From: a candidate division FCPU426 bacterium
GTDB taxonomy: Bacteria; Oederibacteriota; Muellerivitia; Muellerivitales; Muellerivitaceae
Direction of reading: 5' to 3'
DNA length: 64,000 bases
Assembly (NCBI GenBank): GCA_027452205.1
Contig: DAIDGV010000024.1
Location: 466,750-530,749 of the forward strand
Shown: piece by piece, positions 1 through 9,151 of the stretch
How the letters are laid out: every line of letters begins with the position of its first letter
How positions within the stretch are numbered: position 1 is the stretch's first letter
Notes under the pieces: model-generated
Seen by the model: only the letters and a program-made list of their open reading frames with translations
Told to the model about the DNA's origin: nothing
Database searches by the model: none
Position numbers and translations under genes: made by a program

Positions 1-31
1 CTTTTTATCATTGTTTAAATGACCAAAAACC

Positions 32-1084
32 TCATTTTTTCTTTTTGGAAGCAGCCTTGGATTTGCCCAGCTTCTTAAAGAAGTCGCCCATGCGCTTCCA
101 GCATTCTTGCGGTCTTTCGCTGGTCAATAAGGAATAGGATTCGCAGGCTCGGAATCCCCAAGCGGCGATATTCTTCACGCCGGCTTTTTCCCACATTTCC
201 AAGGCTTGGGTGATATCCGGCTCGTCCTGTTTGCGCAGGCCATAGAGCTGGATCCAGCCTTGCGGTTCCTTGTGGTTGCGTTTGGCGATGTCGACGATCT
301 TGCGGGCGAAGGTATCCACAAAACCCTCCAAGGGATCACGGCGACCTGTGGCGTAAGGTCTTTGTTTCCAGTAAGGGTCAGTGGCCAGGATGTCCACATC
401 AGGTAACTTCGCCAACTTTTCCCACATGGGATTGGGCCAACGGTTGTCGTTGGGCAGCAAACAAACCGCGTTCTTCATCTTGGGGTTCACCTTCTTGGTA
501 GTGCTGGTCGCGAAACGCAGGAATTCCACCAAGGTCAGGTCGCGGAACTCCTCGACCTCCGGGGTCCAATGGTTGGGATAGGTCTTGTGGAAATGTTCCT
601 TGAATTCGGCCTGGCAGACCGAGCAATGGCAGGAGAACTCGTTCTTGTTGCTCACCCGGTCGTTCCACTCGGCGATCCAAAGGTGCGGTTCGTCCCAGAA
701 GAGCACATCGCCGCCGGCGTAAGCGCAGGCTTCGATCCAGCTCTTGATGTATTCCTTGAATTTCGGCTGGCGCAGGCAGGCGAAGCCCACCTTTTCGCCG
801 GTGGAAAGCACCTGGCAGGCGTCAGGGTATTGCATGACGAAACGGGAATAACACTCGCCGCCGAAGACCCCGCCGATGGCCCAGGGGCTGTAATAGACCT
901 CAAAACCCATCTTGTGGCTCATCTCGGTGATGCGTTTCATGTTCTCTTTGTTGTAATAGAGGTCCACTTCATCAAAAGTATGGAGGACGAAGTTGCAACC
1001 CTGTTTCTTGATCTCTTTAAGGTCCTTTTCCACGTGTTCCAAGATGCGGGTTGAAAAATAGCTGGTGCCTAACTTATAGCTCAT
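32..1084 (-). CDS. Conserved protein of unknown function, TIM-barrel glycosidase-like
   Basis: This 350-residue protein has no signal peptide. It alternates predicted helices and strands and carries acidic/aromatic clusters typical of TIM-barrel sugar enzymes: HTFDEVDLYY near residues 35-44 and FWDEPHLW at 129-136. A cysteine/histidine cluster, CHCSVC at 152-157, could bind a metal. The C-terminus is a lysine-rich tail (KKKK). The ATG is preceded by AAGGAG at a good distance. The next gene upstream on the same strand is a secreted GH50-like enzyme, so a role in carbohydrate processing is an inference from fold and context. I do not recognise the family by name, and no catalytic pair can be assigned with confidence. 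Confidence 0.7.
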   Translation of the reverse strand: MSYKLGTSYFSTRILEHVEKDLKEIKKQGCNFVLHTFDEVDLYYNKENMKRITEMSHKMGFEVYYSPWAIGGVFGGECYSRFVMQYPDACQVLSTGEKVGFACLRQPKFKEYIKSWIEACAYAGGDVLFWDEPHLWIAEWNDRVSNKNEFSCHCSVCQAEFKEHFHKTYPNHWTPEVEEFRDLTLVEFLRFATSTTKKVNPKMKNAVCLLPNDNRWPNPMWEKLAKLPDVDILATDPYWKQRPYATGRRDPLEGFVDTFARKIVDIAKRNHKEPQGWIQLYGLRKQDEPDITQALEMWEKAGVKNIAAWGFRACESYSLLTSERPQECWKRMGDFFKKLGKSKAASKKKK

Positions 1085-1167
1085 GCGAAAGCTCCTTCAG
1101 GGATAGCATCGATCCTATTGATGCTTTTACGGAAAACGGCGCACATCTTAGCTTTTTGCCCGCCAAT

Positions 1168-1197
1168 AGAAAAGGCCCTCTCTGGGGCCATTTTTAA
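1168..1197 (-). terminator. Rho-independent terminator of the glycosidase gene
   Basis: Read on the minus strand, a GGCCC/GGGCC hairpin with a six-base loop is followed by TTTT. It lies just past the stop of the glycoside hydrolase gene. Confidence 0.55.
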
Positions 1198-1203
1198 GGG
1201 AAG

Positions 1204-3081
1204 TTAGCGGACCCGGAATTGCAGGTTACGCAAAATAAGCCGCCCCGAACCCTGGCCGCCCGGGATGAAAAAATCCACGGTGGAAAGACCCTGCAGGTCC
1301 AAGATCTTGTTCCCCTTTTGGTTGCCAAAGGCGGTCCGTAATTCTAGATCCTCGAAATGGACGGTGTAGGTTTGCCAGTGGCCGGTGCCGGTAAAAGAAG
1401 GAAAAGAATAGGATTCGCCATCGGCGCCATTCATCGCTTGGGTCAGGTCCTTGGCACCGCTTTCGGTCAGAAAAACCTCGAAGGTCAGGCCCATTGGCGC
1501 GAAAGCCTCGAAAACCAGCAGGTTATAGCCCGTCAGGTCCACCGCTTGTTTGTCCAGAAGGGGCGGCACATTGGGATAACAGCTGATCCCGCAGCCCCAG
1601 CCGCCCCCGGAGTCATAATCCATGGCCAAGGGTCCGTTGGATAGGTCCAGGGTGACCGTGCCATTGTGGCTATCGTCGCCCCAGGTGGAAACAGGCGCGG
1701 AAGAGGTTATCCGTAAGAAGTCCCGCGTGTTGGGGATCTTCATCCCGGCCCCGGCTTGCCGGTACTGGGCGTCCTGGGCCGGTTCGAAATGGTCCGGCAG
1801 GGGTGAGGTTGAGTTCTTATGCAGGTCCGCAGCCAAAAGGTTCAACGCGGTATGTTTCTCGGTGAGCAGGGTGTAGGGCTTGTCATGGATATCCACCAGG
1901 CCATAGTCGCAGGCCTCGCCATCAAAACGGCCCTGAGGGGATTCGTCGGACCATTCGAACCAGTGAAGACCCACGATATAGGGAAGGTTGAGGGATTGAT
2001 GGGCGTAACGGTCCAAATGTTCCGCGCGGTCGGCCTGGGTTGGCACCCGCACGTCGGCGCCGCCCTTGTTGGGATCGCCGCTTTGGTTCTCCTCGGCGGC
2101 AAAGGAATATTCGGTGACCAGGATGGGGCGTTTGGCCCTAGCGTAGAAGTTATCGAAAAGTTTAGTGTCGAAATCGCCGGACCGTTGGTAAAGATTCACC
2201 GACACCACGTCACAATATTTGGCGCAAGCGTCCACCACTTCCCAGGGAACCTCACCGGCAAAACGCACACCGAGGATCAAGTGATTCGGGTCGATCTTCT
2301 TCAATGCTTCGGTGGTCACGGCGAAATAACGTTCGGCCACCATGCCCGCCCAGGCATTGGCGTCGGCTTTTTGTTTTTTCGTGCGGGGAATGAGGGTTTG
2401 AGCGCTATCCAGGTCCTCGAAAGACTTGAGGTGGGTCTCCCATACGGCGTTGAAGTTATCGATGTCCTTGTCGTAGCGATCCTCGAAGAAAGCCTTCAAG
2501 GCGTCCTTGTCCGGGCATTCCAAATTGATGGCAGCGTAACGCTCCAACAGGGTCTTTTGGCCGTCGGTTTTCCAACCGTAATCGCCCCACCAAGGCAGTT
2601 CGTTGTCCAAGAAATAACCGATCAGGTTGGGATCGTCCTTATATTCAGCGGCCTTTTGGGCATTTTCTTTGACTCGTTTGACGAAAGCGTCGCTGAAGAC
2701 CGAGTTGAGCACATCCTCCCAGGGATTACCCCGGGCGATATAAAGCTCGTGAGTATAGGGAACCTTCTTTTTTTCGAGGTCCTCATCGCTCCAAGCGCCC
2801 ACGGTGTTGAAATGCCATTCCTTCATCCGTAAGAAAACTTCCTTGATCCAAGCGGCCTTGTCGCCGTCGAATTGATTTTTTACCGGATTGTAATAGTTGT
2901 CGTTCGGGGCCCGGTAGGACTGGTCACCGATCGCATTCACGCCCATGGAAATAAAGGGTTTGCCTGAGGGGGTCTTGAACCAGGCGCGCCCATCGCGCCA
3001 TTCCACGGTGAAATAAGAGGAAGCGAAAAGGGAAGAAGCGATCAGGGAAAGGAACAAAGCCAGGAAAAGGGTCTTCTTCAA
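1204..3081 (-). CDS. Secreted glycoside hydrolase, GH50/agarase-like (clan GH-A)
   Basis: The likely start is the TTG at 3081, preceded by GAGG six bases upstream. It gives 625 residues beginning with a signal peptide (LKKTLFLALFLSLIASSLFA). The longer ATG reading adds 19 residues that do not look like a secretion signal. The catalytic barrel spans about residues 25-430. The motif DNELPWW (about 159-165) supplies the acid/base glutamate after Asn, and PILVTEYSF (E about 324) the nucleophile, as in clan GH-A. GKPFISMGVNAIG near the N-terminus is typical of GH50 beta-agarase-like proteins. Residues from about 440 onward look like a beta-sandwich carbohydrate-binding domain. The substrate is not predictable; agarase activity is only a family-level suggestion. 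Confidence 0.75.
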   Translation of the reverse strand: MKKTLFLALFLSLIASSLFASSYFTVEWRDGRAWFKTPSGKPFISMGVNAIGDQSYRAPNDNYYNPVKNQFDGDKAAWIKEVFLRMKEWHFNTVGAWSDEDLEKKKVPYTHELYIARGNPWEDVLNSVFSDAFVKRVKENAQKAAEYKDDPNLIGYFLDNELPWWGDYGWKTDGQKTLLERYAAINLECPDKDALKAFFEDRYDKDIDNFNAVWETHLKSFEDLDSAQTLIPRTKKQKADANAWAGMVAERYFAVTTEALKKIDPNHLILGVRFAGEVPWEVVDACAKYCDVVSVNLYQRSGDFDTKLFDNFYARAKRPILVTEYSFAAEENQSGDPNKGGADVRVPTQADRAEHLDRYAHQSLNLPYIVGLHWFEWSDESPQGRFDGEACDYGLVDIHDKPYTLLTEKHTALNLLAADLHKNSTSPLPDHFEPAQDAQYRQAGAGMKIPNTRDFLRITSSAPVSTWGDDSHNGTVTLDLSNGPLAMDYDSGGGWGCGISCYPNVPPLLDKQAVDLTGYNLLVFEAFAPMGLTFEVFLTESGAKDLTQAMNGADGESYSFPSFTGTGHWQTYTVHFEDLELRTAFGNQKGNKILDLQGLSTVDFFIPGGQGSGRLILRNLQFRVR

Positions 3082-3250
3082 GGCGCACCTCGATGGGAAA
3101 AGTACGGGGAGTATAACCGTCCCCTCCAGGGAAAACAAATAACCAAGCTCTCCTCATTGACGGGTCCCATGGCTGGCAGCATAATAACGCTGCTTCCGGT
3201 CTGTCGCGCGAAGGTGCTGGGGAAGACGCCGGATAACAAGGAGAAGATCA

Positions 3251-3907
3251 ATGAAGAAAGCTTTAGCCGTTGTTCTGTTCGCTTTGATGGTTTCGCCTAT
3301 TCTCGCCGCTGATGCTGCCGCTCCCGCCGCTGCTGCTCCGGCCGCCGATGTCGCCGCGCCTGCTGCGGACGCCGCTGTCGCTCCGAAGGCCAAAAAGGCC
3401 AAGCCAGTTGGTGATGAAGCTGGTATCAAGAAGGTTTTTAAAGAGGTCTCTGACGCTTGGGCGGCTGGTGATGCCAAGGGTGTCGCTTCCCACTTCTTAA
3501 AAGAAGGCTCAGTCATCAATCCCTTCGGTCAAGAAGGCTGGGGCCGTGAGGAAGTCGAAAAGGTCGTCGCTGGTGATCTGGCCATGATGAAGGGCAGCAC
3601 CCACACTTTCGATAACTTCAAATTCCATTTCGTGTTACCTGGGTTCGCCTTGGTCGATATGACCGGCACTATCTCGGGCCTGAAGAATGCCGATGGCACC
3701 GCTGCCCCGGATATGAGCCTTCATATCTATGCCGCTCTCGCCCAACGCGGTAAAGAGTGGTTCGCTTTGGCCATCCGTCCTTACGCTTTTGTGAAGGCCG
3801 GTGGCGCTGCTGCCGCCCCTGCCGCTGCCGCCGCCGCTGCTCCTCCGGCATCGGCCGTTCCGCCGATGGCTCCGGCCGCGACCGTTTCAGTCCCTGCCTC
3901 CAAGTAA
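3251..3907 (+). CDS. Exported DUF4440/SnoaL-like protein with Ala/Pro-rich arms
   Basis: This 218-residue protein starts with a clear signal peptide (MKKALAVVLFALMVSPILA). A low-complexity Ala/Pro arm covers about residues 20-48. A cystatin-like alpha+beta domain of the DUF4440/SnoaL type follows (about 55-170), including VSDAWAAGDAKGVASHF and the terminal strands ending in IRPYAF. A second Ala/Pro-rich tail runs from about residue 180. AAGGAG lies eight bases before the ATG. It is a single-gene unit ending in a strong terminator. This fold is found in enzymes and in simple ligand-binding proteins, so no reaction is assigned. The arms look like periplasmic linkers. Confidence 0.7.
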   Translation: MKKALAVVLFALMVSPILAADAAAPAAAAPAADVAAPAADAAVAPKAKKAKPVGDEAGIKKVFKEVSDAWAAGDAKGVASHFLKEGSVINPFGQEGWGREEVEKVVAGDLAMMKGSTHTFDNFKFHFVLPGFALVDMTGTISGLKNADGTAAPDMSLHIYAALAQRGKEWFALAIRPYAFVKAGGAAAAPAAAAAAAPPASAVPPMAPAATVSVPASK

Positions 3908-3921
3908 GCTGTATTCCTAGC

Positions 3922-3962
3922 AAAAAGCCTTCCTTCCCTCCGGGGAGGGAAGGCTTTTTTAT
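3922..3962 (+). terminator. Rho-independent terminator
   Basis: CCTTCCCTCC pairs with GGAGGGAAGG (10 bp) around a tiny loop and is followed by CTTTTTT. It lies 15 bases after the stop of the exported DUF4440-like gene. Confidence 0.9.
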
Positions 3963-4034
3963 TTTCTACGTCATAGAGACCCGGAAGGAACCGCCTTTAT
4001 ACTGGCCGTCTTATCAACCCAAAAGAGGATCATC

Positions 4035-5174
4035 TTGAGCTCAAAACGCATCATCATCGTGGGCGGAGGGGTCATTGGCCTTTCCATCGCCGAACAACTT
4101 TTACGTAAAGGTATTACCCCTATCGTGCTGGACCGGGGCGCTTTCGCTAAAGAAGCTTCCTGGGCGGGCGCGGGATTCCTGGACCTGCGGTCGGTGGCCC
4201 GGGTGGGCGGGTCGATGATGGAGCTGTGTAAAAAGTCCTACGATCTTTTCCCTGAATGGACCGCCCGGCTCAAGAAAGACAGCCAAGTGGACCCGGAATA
4301 CCAGAACTCGGGCAGTTATGACGTTGCCTTTACCGAAGAGGAAGAGACCGCCATCCATAAGATGGAGAACAATCTCAAGACCTTCGGCTTGACGGGCCAA
4401 TGGTACGAGGGCCCTGAGGCGTTGGACCGAGAACCCCAACTTTCTTCCCTGGCCCAATCGGTCTTTTATTTTCCCCACACCAGCCAGGTCTTGCCGGCCC
4501 GATTGAACCGGGCTCTATTACAGGTATTGCAAAAAGCCAAGGTGGACCTGCGCGAGTTCGAGGAAGTGGACGATTTTCTCATCAAGGGTAAACAGTTCCT
4601 GGGTGTGCGCACGAACAAGGGTGTCATCGACGCGGATGGCGTAGTGATCGCCGCGGGGGCCTGGTCAGCGCCCTTAGCGGAAAAACTGGGGTTGTCCCTG
4701 GTATCCAAACCTTACCGGGGGCAAGTGGTCCATTACCGCAGCCAACCTGGTGTGGTGAAACATATCCTTTTCCATACCGGTTCCACCGGCATCACTTATA
4801 TGGTGCCCCGATTGGACGGACATATTTATGTAGGCAGCACCCTGGAGGATGTGGGGTTCGACAAATCCACCACGCCCGCCGGACTTGAAAAGCTCAAGAC
4901 CGGTGCCATGCAATTAGTGCCGGGCCTTTCCCAATATTTGATCGAGGAAACTTGGGCGGGCCTGCGACCGGGATCGATCGATGGTTGGCCTTATCTGGGG
5001 CCGGTACCGGGACTGGAGGGGGTTTGGATGGCCGCCGGGCATTACACCCACGGCATCCTGCTTTCGGCGGTGACCGGTGAAGTGATGGCCCAAATGGTGA
5101 ATGGCGAGCGTACCTCGGTGAACCTTTTGCCGTTCGCGCTGAACCGTTCGGCCCATCCCGTTTCGGGCCTATAA
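4035..5174 (+). CDS. thiO: FAD-dependent glycine oxidase ThiO family
   Basis: This 379-residue DAO-family flavoprotein starts at TTG 4035, with GAGGA five bases upstream. The N-terminal Rossmann motif is IIIVGGGVIGLSIAEQL (residues 5-21), followed by the FAD-binding acidic end VLDRG. The C-terminal signature WAGLRPGSIDGWPYLGP and the segment AAGHYTHGILLS match ThiO-type enzymes. These oxidise glycine to iminoglycine for the thiazole half of thiamine. No other thiamine genes lie nearby, so another amine-oxidising role remains possible. The enzyme is expected to be cytoplasmic. Confidence 0.8.
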   Translation: MSSKRIIIVGGGVIGLSIAEQLLRKGITPIVLDRGAFAKEASWAGAGFLDLRSVARVGGSMMELCKKSYDLFPEWTARLKKDSQVDPEYQNSGSYDVAFTEEEETAIHKMENNLKTFGLTGQWYEGPEALDREPQLSSLAQSVFYFPHTSQVLPARLNRALLQVLQKAKVDLREFEEVDDFLIKGKQFLGVRTNKGVIDADGVVIAAGAWSAPLAEKLGLSLVSKPYRGQVVHYRSQPGVVKHILFHTGSTGITYMVPRLDGHIYVGSTLEDVGFDKSTTPAGLEKLKTGAMQLVPGLSQYLIEETWAGLRPGSIDGWPYLGPVPGLEGVWMAAGHYTHGILLSAVTGEVMAQMVNGERTSVNLLPFALNRSAHPVSGL

Positions 5175-5187
5175 ATAAAAGAAATTT

Positions 5188-5265
5188 GGCACAGACGCAC
5201 GGGATGTCACCGATATTCAAAATCTAAAAGTCGTTCAAGCCTTGTTCCATCCCATGGATCTGTGG
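5188..5265. repeat. Divergent copy of the GCCACAGAT...ATCTGTGGC palindrome family
   Basis: The left arm GGCACAGACGCACGGGATG and right arm CATCCCATGGATCTGTGG match the arms of the palindromes at 30164 and 43558, but the centre has diverged. A further half site, CTCTGTGGTGAAAA, lies at about 5303. The repeat fills most of the gap between thiO and hldD. Confidence 0.55.
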
Positions 5266-5365
5266 TGAAAATGGTTTATTTGAAATTTAAATCAGTATCC
5301 CGCCTCTGTGGTGAAAACCCGCTTTGTTCTCTATAATGCCGTCACTTTCTGGATAAGGAACATTC

Positions 5366-6331
5366 ATGAGCATCGTTGTAACGGGAGCTTACGGTTTTAT
5401 CGGGGCGCGGGTGGCCAAGACCCTGCTGGAAAAAGGCCAAAAAGACCTGATCCTGGTCGATGAACCCGAATACGCGAAGACCCGCGGCTGCGTGAAAGGG
5501 TTGGAGAACCTGCCCTTCATCGACCGCTCCAAGTTCCTCGAGGAATTGCCCAAGCTCAAAGGCGTCACCGGCATCATCCATTTGGGCGCCTGCACCGACA
5601 CCGGCAACCATGACCCCGTCTATATGTGGAAGATGAATACCGATTACACCAAGACCATCTGGAATTGGTGCGCGGCCAACCAAGTGCCCCTCATTTACGC
5701 CTCCTCGGGCGCCACTTACGGCAAGGGCGACGAGGGTTATTCCGACGAACACAAAGATATCCCCCACTACAAACCCCTGAACGTCTATGGCCGAAGCAAG
5801 CATGAGTTCGACCTGTGGGCCCTGGAGCAAAGGGCCGCCCCGCCGCGCTGGTATGGACTGAAGTTCTTCAATGTTTACGGTATGGACGAGAACCACAAGG
5901 GCCGTATGGCCTCACCGATCTTCCATGGCTTCCACCAGATCGCCACGACGGGCAAGATGAGCCTGTTCCGTTCCCACAAAGAAGGCATCAAGGACGGGGA
6001 ACAGATGCGCGATTTCATCTTTGTCGATGACATCGTCAAGCTGGTGATCTTCTGTCTGGAAAAGAACGCTCCTTCGGGCATTTATAACTGCGGTACGGGC
6101 AAGGCCCGCACCTTCGTGGACCTGGCCAAAGCCCTTTTCACGGCCATCGACAAGCCCCTGAACATTGAATGGATGGATACCCCGGAGAAATTCCGCGCCG
6201 GGTACCAATATTTCACCCAAGCCGACATGCACAAGATGATCAAGGCTGGTTATAACGAACCGTTCCTTTCCATCGAGGAAGGCGTCAAAAAGTACGTGGA
6301 CTGGCTAAAGAAGAACTCCGTCAAAAATTAA
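5366..6331 (+). CDS. hldD: ADP-L-glycero-D-manno-heptose-6-epimerase
   Basis: This 321-residue extended SDR epimerase has the NAD motif VTGAYGFIG (residues 5-13). Its catalytic set is SSGATYG followed by YGRSK (YxxxK). The HldD-type segment [13 protein letters not shown] is present, preceded by [13 protein letters not shown]. The enzyme inverts C6 of ADP-heptose to give the L,D form used in the inner core of lipopolysaccharide, which points to a Gram-negative outer membrane. AAGGA precedes the ATG. purC follows after 19 bases, so the two may be co-transcribed although the pathways are unrelated. Confidence 0.85.
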   Translation: MSIVVTGAYGFIGARVAKTLLEKGQKDLILVDEPEYAKTRGCVKGLENLPFIDRSKFLEELPKLKGVTGIIHLGACTDTGNHDPVYMWKMNTDYTKTIWNWCAANQVPLIYASSGATYGKGDEGYSDEHKDIPHYKPLNVYGRSKHEFDLWALEQRAAPPRWYGLKFFNVYGMDENHKGRMASPIFHGFHQIATTGKMSLFRSHKEGIKDGEQMRDFIFVDDIVKLVIFCLEKNAPSGIYNCGTGKARTFVDLAKALFTAIDKPLNIEWMDTPEKFRAGYQYFTQADMHKMIKAGYNEPFLSIEEGVKKYVDWLKKNSVKN

Positions 6332-6350
6332 TTTCCCTGAAGAGGTAACC

Positions 6351-7259
6351 ATGAGCAACGTTGTCCTGCAGACCAACATTCCCGGCGTGCCGGCCCCCAA
6401 ACGGGGTAAGGTGAGGGATATCTATGATCTGGGCGATAAACTTCTCATTGTCGTGACCGACCGTATCTCGGCCTTCGACGTCATCATGCCCAACGGTATC
6501 CCGGACAAGGGCGTGGTGCTCAACCAGATCTCCGCTTATTGGTTCAAGCAAGTCGCCGGCATCATCCCCAATCACGTGATCTCGACGGATGTGTCCACCC
6601 TGCCCGAGCCCTTCCAAAAGGCCAAGGACCAGCTGGTGAACCGTTCTATGATCGTCAAAAAAGCAAAACCCCTTCCGGCGGAATGTATCGTGCGCGGTTA
6701 TTTGACCGGGTCGGGATTGAAGGAATACCAGAAGACCGGCAAGGTCTGCGGTATCGAATTACCCAAAGGCCTGATCGAGTCCTCCCGCATCGCCGAACCC
6801 ATCTTCACACCTTCGACCAAGGCGGAAGAGGGGCATGACATCAATATCTCCTTCGACGAGATGAAAAAGATCCTGAATGACGATAAGCTGGCCGAGAAGG
6901 TGAAGGATGTGAGCCTGGCCATCTATAAAAAGGGCCGAGACGTGGCCAATGAAAAGGGAATCCTGATCGCGGATACCAAGTTCGAGTTCGGCCTCTTGGA
7001 CGGCCAGCTCATCCTGATCGATGAGGTTATGACACCGGATTCCTCGCGTTTTTGGCCGAAAGACCAGTATAAAGAAGGCCAAACCCAACCCAGCTTCGAC
7101 AAGCAATTCCTGCGGGATTATTTGGAGACCCTGAAGGATTGGAACAAGACGCCGCCGGGCCCGGTGCTGCCCGACGCGATCGTCACTAAAACCCGTGAAA
7201 AATACGTGGAAGCTTTTGAAAGGGTCACCGGTAAGAAGTTCGGGGACTTCAACTTTTAA
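6351..7259 (+). CDS. purC: Phosphoribosylaminoimidazole-succinocarboxamide synthase (SAICAR synthetase)
   Basis: This 302-residue enzyme ligates aspartate to CAIR using ATP in de novo purine synthesis. The family signatures are visible: [19 protein letters not shown] near residues 16-34, [15 protein letters not shown], the CAIR-binding region [27 protein letters not shown], and [15 protein letters not shown]. The length matches the longer (about 300-residue) form rather than the 240-residue E. coli form. AGAGG lies seven bases before the ATG. It follows hldD by 19 bases. Confidence 0.95.
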   Translation: MSNVVLQTNIPGVPAPKRGKVRDIYDLGDKLLIVVTDRISAFDVIMPNGIPDKGVVLNQISAYWFKQVAGIIPNHVISTDVSTLPEPFQKAKDQLVNRSMIVKKAKPLPAECIVRGYLTGSGLKEYQKTGKVCGIELPKGLIESSRIAEPIFTPSTKAEEGHDINISFDEMKKILNDDKLAEKVKDVSLAIYKKGRDVANEKGILIADTKFEFGLLDGQLILIDEVMTPDSSRFWPKDQYKEGQTQPSFDKQFLRDYLETLKDWNKTPPGPVLPDAIVTKTREKYVEAFERVTGKKFGDFNF

Positions 7260-7265
7260 CGGCGT

Positions 7266-7295
7266 ATAAAAAAGTCTAAAAAAATGGACTTTTTG
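7266..7295 (+). terminator. Weak terminator-like hairpin after purC
   Basis: AAAAAGTC pairs with GACTTTTT around a ten-base A-rich loop shortly after the purC stop. The stem is AT-rich, so strength is uncertain. Confidence 0.45.
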
Positions 7296-7332
7296 CGTCT
7301 TCGTCGCAGGTATATCGCTCCTAATCCGTGGC

Positions 7333-7374
7333 CGTTGACGGGGTGCAAAGGCATTTTTTGGCACCCCGTTAACG
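7333..7374. promoter_or_regulatory. 14-bp inverted repeat in front of the sulfur-transport genes
   Basis: CGTTGACGGGGTGC (7333-7346) pairs with GCACCCCGTTAACG (7361-7374), with a single G.T pair, around a 14-base loop. It lies 43 bases upstream of the first YeeE/YedE gene. It lacks a T-run directly after the stem, so it could be an operator, an attenuator in the leader, or a second purC terminator. Confidence 0.5.
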
Positions 7375-7416
7375 AGACCCGATACAATTAAGAGCGTCTT
7401 AACCCTAGGAGGGACC

Positions 7417-7905
7417 ATGAACAACTTCTGGCAGCAGCTTTATTGGAATCTTTTCATGAACAGCTGGCATTGGGCTGTGGCGGGCGCGGGCATCGGCCTG
7501 ACCGCTTTCGGTCTGGCCTGGTTCACGGGAAAAAAGCTGGGAGTGACGGGCGCTTTCTCCGACGCTTGCAGCGTCCTGACGAATACCACTTCCTCCCAAT
7601 GGAAATTGTGGTTCCTACTGGGCCTGCCCTTGGGCGGTTTCGTGGCCAACCTGGGCCATTGGAGCTGGACCCTCACCTATGGACGGCTGGACGCGCTTAC
7701 CTACGGTTCCTTTTGGATCAAAACCCTTTGGCTGTTGGTCAGCGGGTTCATGATCGGTTACGGGGCCCGTTGGGCGGGCGGATGCACCAGTAGTAACAGC
7801 ATCATGGGCGTGGCCCTGGGCAGTAAGATGTCGATCCTAGCCACCATCGTTTTCTTGGCGGCGGGTGTGTTGGTCACCAATTTGGTCTTTAAGGCGGTGA
7901 TGTAA
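7417..7905 (+). CDS. YeeE/YedE-family sulfur transport protein, first half
   Basis: This 162-residue membrane protein has about four transmembrane segments. The conserved cysteine motif GGCTSSNSIMGVALGS sits near residues 125-140, corresponding to the GCTSGH-type signature of YeeE/YedE (DUF395) proteins. That family includes thiosulfate importers. Here the usual two repeats are split into two genes. The second half starts at 7905 and overlaps this stop codon (TAATGG), so the pair is translationally coupled. AGGAGGG precedes the ATG by three bases. The protein probably forms a heteromeric inner-membrane channel with its partner. Confidence 0.8.
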   Translation: MNNFWQQLYWNLFMNSWHWAVAGAGIGLTAFGLAWFTGKKLGVTGAFSDACSVLTNTTSSQWKLWFLLGLPLGGFVANLGHWSWTLTYGRLDALTYGSFWIKTLWLLVSGFMIGYGARWAGGCTSSNSIMGVALGSKMSILATIVFLAAGVLVTNLVFKAVM

Positions 7906-8414
7906 TGGCCCTTTCCCGTAAAACCCGAAAAGCCTCGATGGAAGTTTTTGAAGTGCGCAAGAAAAAGAAGGTCTCGACGACCCTTTCCACCGGCTCGATC
8001 CTGACCTTCGTTCTTTTCGGTTTCTTCTTTGGCTATTTTCTTTCCAAGGCCCGTGCCACGGATTACGACAGCATCGTCGATATGTTCATGGTGAAGGACT
8101 TCCAACTGTACGGGGTGATCGGCGTGGCCATCCTGATCGTGGCGGCCGGGTTGTTCCTGACCCAACGCTACAAAAAGCCGACCCTCTCGGGCAAGGCTTT
8201 GGACTGGCAACCCATGAAGTTCGATCCTAAGCGGCTCATCGGGGCTTTCATCTTCGGCGCGGGCTGGGCCCTGGCGGGCACCTGTCCGGGTACGGTCGTG
8301 ACCCAATTGGGCGAGGGCAAGGTTTACGCGCTCGTGACCATCATCGGTATCCTCATCGGGGTCTGGGCTTACGCGAAACGGACACCGAAAGAATCCGACG
8401 GAAGTCAGTGCTAA
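7905..8414 (+). CDS. YeeE/YedE-family sulfur transport protein, second half
   Basis: This 169-residue partner of the preceding gene begins with a positively charged 24-residue cytoplasmic stretch (SRKTRKAS, RKKKK) before its first membrane helix. It carries the second family motif, GWALAGTCPGTVVTQLGEGK, around residues 122-141, with the conserved Cys-Pro-Gly. Together the two genes match the split arrangement seen for many DUF395 transporters. The start overlaps the upstream stop by one base. The following PAP2 gene overlaps this one by seven bases, suggesting one transcript. Confidence 0.8.
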   Translation: MALSRKTRKASMEVFEVRKKKKVSTTLSTGSILTFVLFGFFFGYFLSKARATDYDSIVDMFMVKDFQLYGVIGVAILIVAAGLFLTQRYKKPTLSGKALDWQPMKFDPKRLIGAFIFGAGWALAGTCPGTVVTQLGEGKVYALVTIIGILIGVWAYAKRTPKESDGSQC

Positions 8415-9151
8415 AAAGCCTCTTCGCCCTTCTTTTTTCCGCTGTAGTCCTTGTTACTGGGACTTCCTCGGCCTTTTCCCAAGACTGGCAGCCGACGGAT
8501 AGCGATACCTCGTTCGCGCATTGGCCCAACAAGATCGTCGATGACCTGCCCCATCTTTTTGTCGAAGAGAACATCATGCCCTTTACCGCAGGGGTTTTTA
8601 TCACCTCGGGCGATTGGGTCATCGGCGGTGACAGCACCAAGCCAGCGGTGGCCCTTCAACAGCTCAATGTCCAACCCCTTTGGGATTTCGGTAATTTCTA
8701 TGGCGAGGGATGGGTGGAAGGTTTTGGCGCGCTGGGCAGTTGGGTGGGTGGTTCCCTTCTGCATGATACCCGAGCGCAGGAATTCGGCCGGGACGCGGGC
8801 GAGGCGTTGCTCCTCTCAACGATCACGGTCACCGGGCTCAAATATATCGGACTTCGGGAAAGACCGGACGGTTCCAACAACCAATCCTTTCCCTCGGGGC
8901 ACACCATCACGGCTTTTTCCTTCGCGCCGGTGGTGACCAAGTATTGGGGCTGGGGCGCGGGCATCGCGGCCTATTCATTAGCCACGGTAACGGCTTGCGC
9001 GAGGGTGGAAGGTTATCATCACTACGTTTCGGATGTGGTCGCGGGAGCGACACTGGGGTTCCTCATCGGCCAAATGACGGTCTATAAGCCGAAAGACCTC
9101 TCGCTGGGGCTGGGCCCGGGCACCGCTGAATTAAAACTCGCCTTCAACTGA
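8408..9151 (+). CDS. PAP2-family membrane-associated phosphatase
   Basis: This 247-residue protein starts at GTG 8408, overlapping the transporter gene by seven bases. It has an N-terminal signal sequence (LFALLFSAVVLVTGTSSAFS). The PAP2 phosphatase motifs are present: KYIGLRERP (K...RP), FPSGHT (residues about 161-166), and GYHHYVSDVVAGA (about 202-214, SR-HxxxD-like with Tyr-His-His). Members hydrolyse lipid or nucleotide phosphates at the membrane; the substrate is not predictable. The overlap suggests it belongs to the YeeE/YedE transcript. Confidence 0.8.
   Translation: MLKSLFALLFSAVVLVTGTSSAFSQDWQPTDSDTSFAHWPNKIVDDLPHLFVEENIMPFTAGVFITSGDWVIGGDSTKPAVALQQLNVQPLWDFGNFYGEGWVEGFGALGSWVGGSLLHDTRAQEFGRDAGEALLLSTITVTGLKYIGLRERPDGSNNQSFPSGHTITAFSFAPVVTKYWGWGAGIAAYSLATVTACARVEGYHHYVSDVVAGATLGFLIGQMTVYKPKDLSLGLGPGTAELKLAFN

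Noticed and set aside
3154-3519. Ala/Ser-rich 121-codon minus-strand ORF
   Set aside because: It lies antisense to the Ala-rich signal region of the exported DUF4440-like gene, which has a ribosome site, signal peptide and terminator. Its composition mirrors the GCC repeats of that gene.
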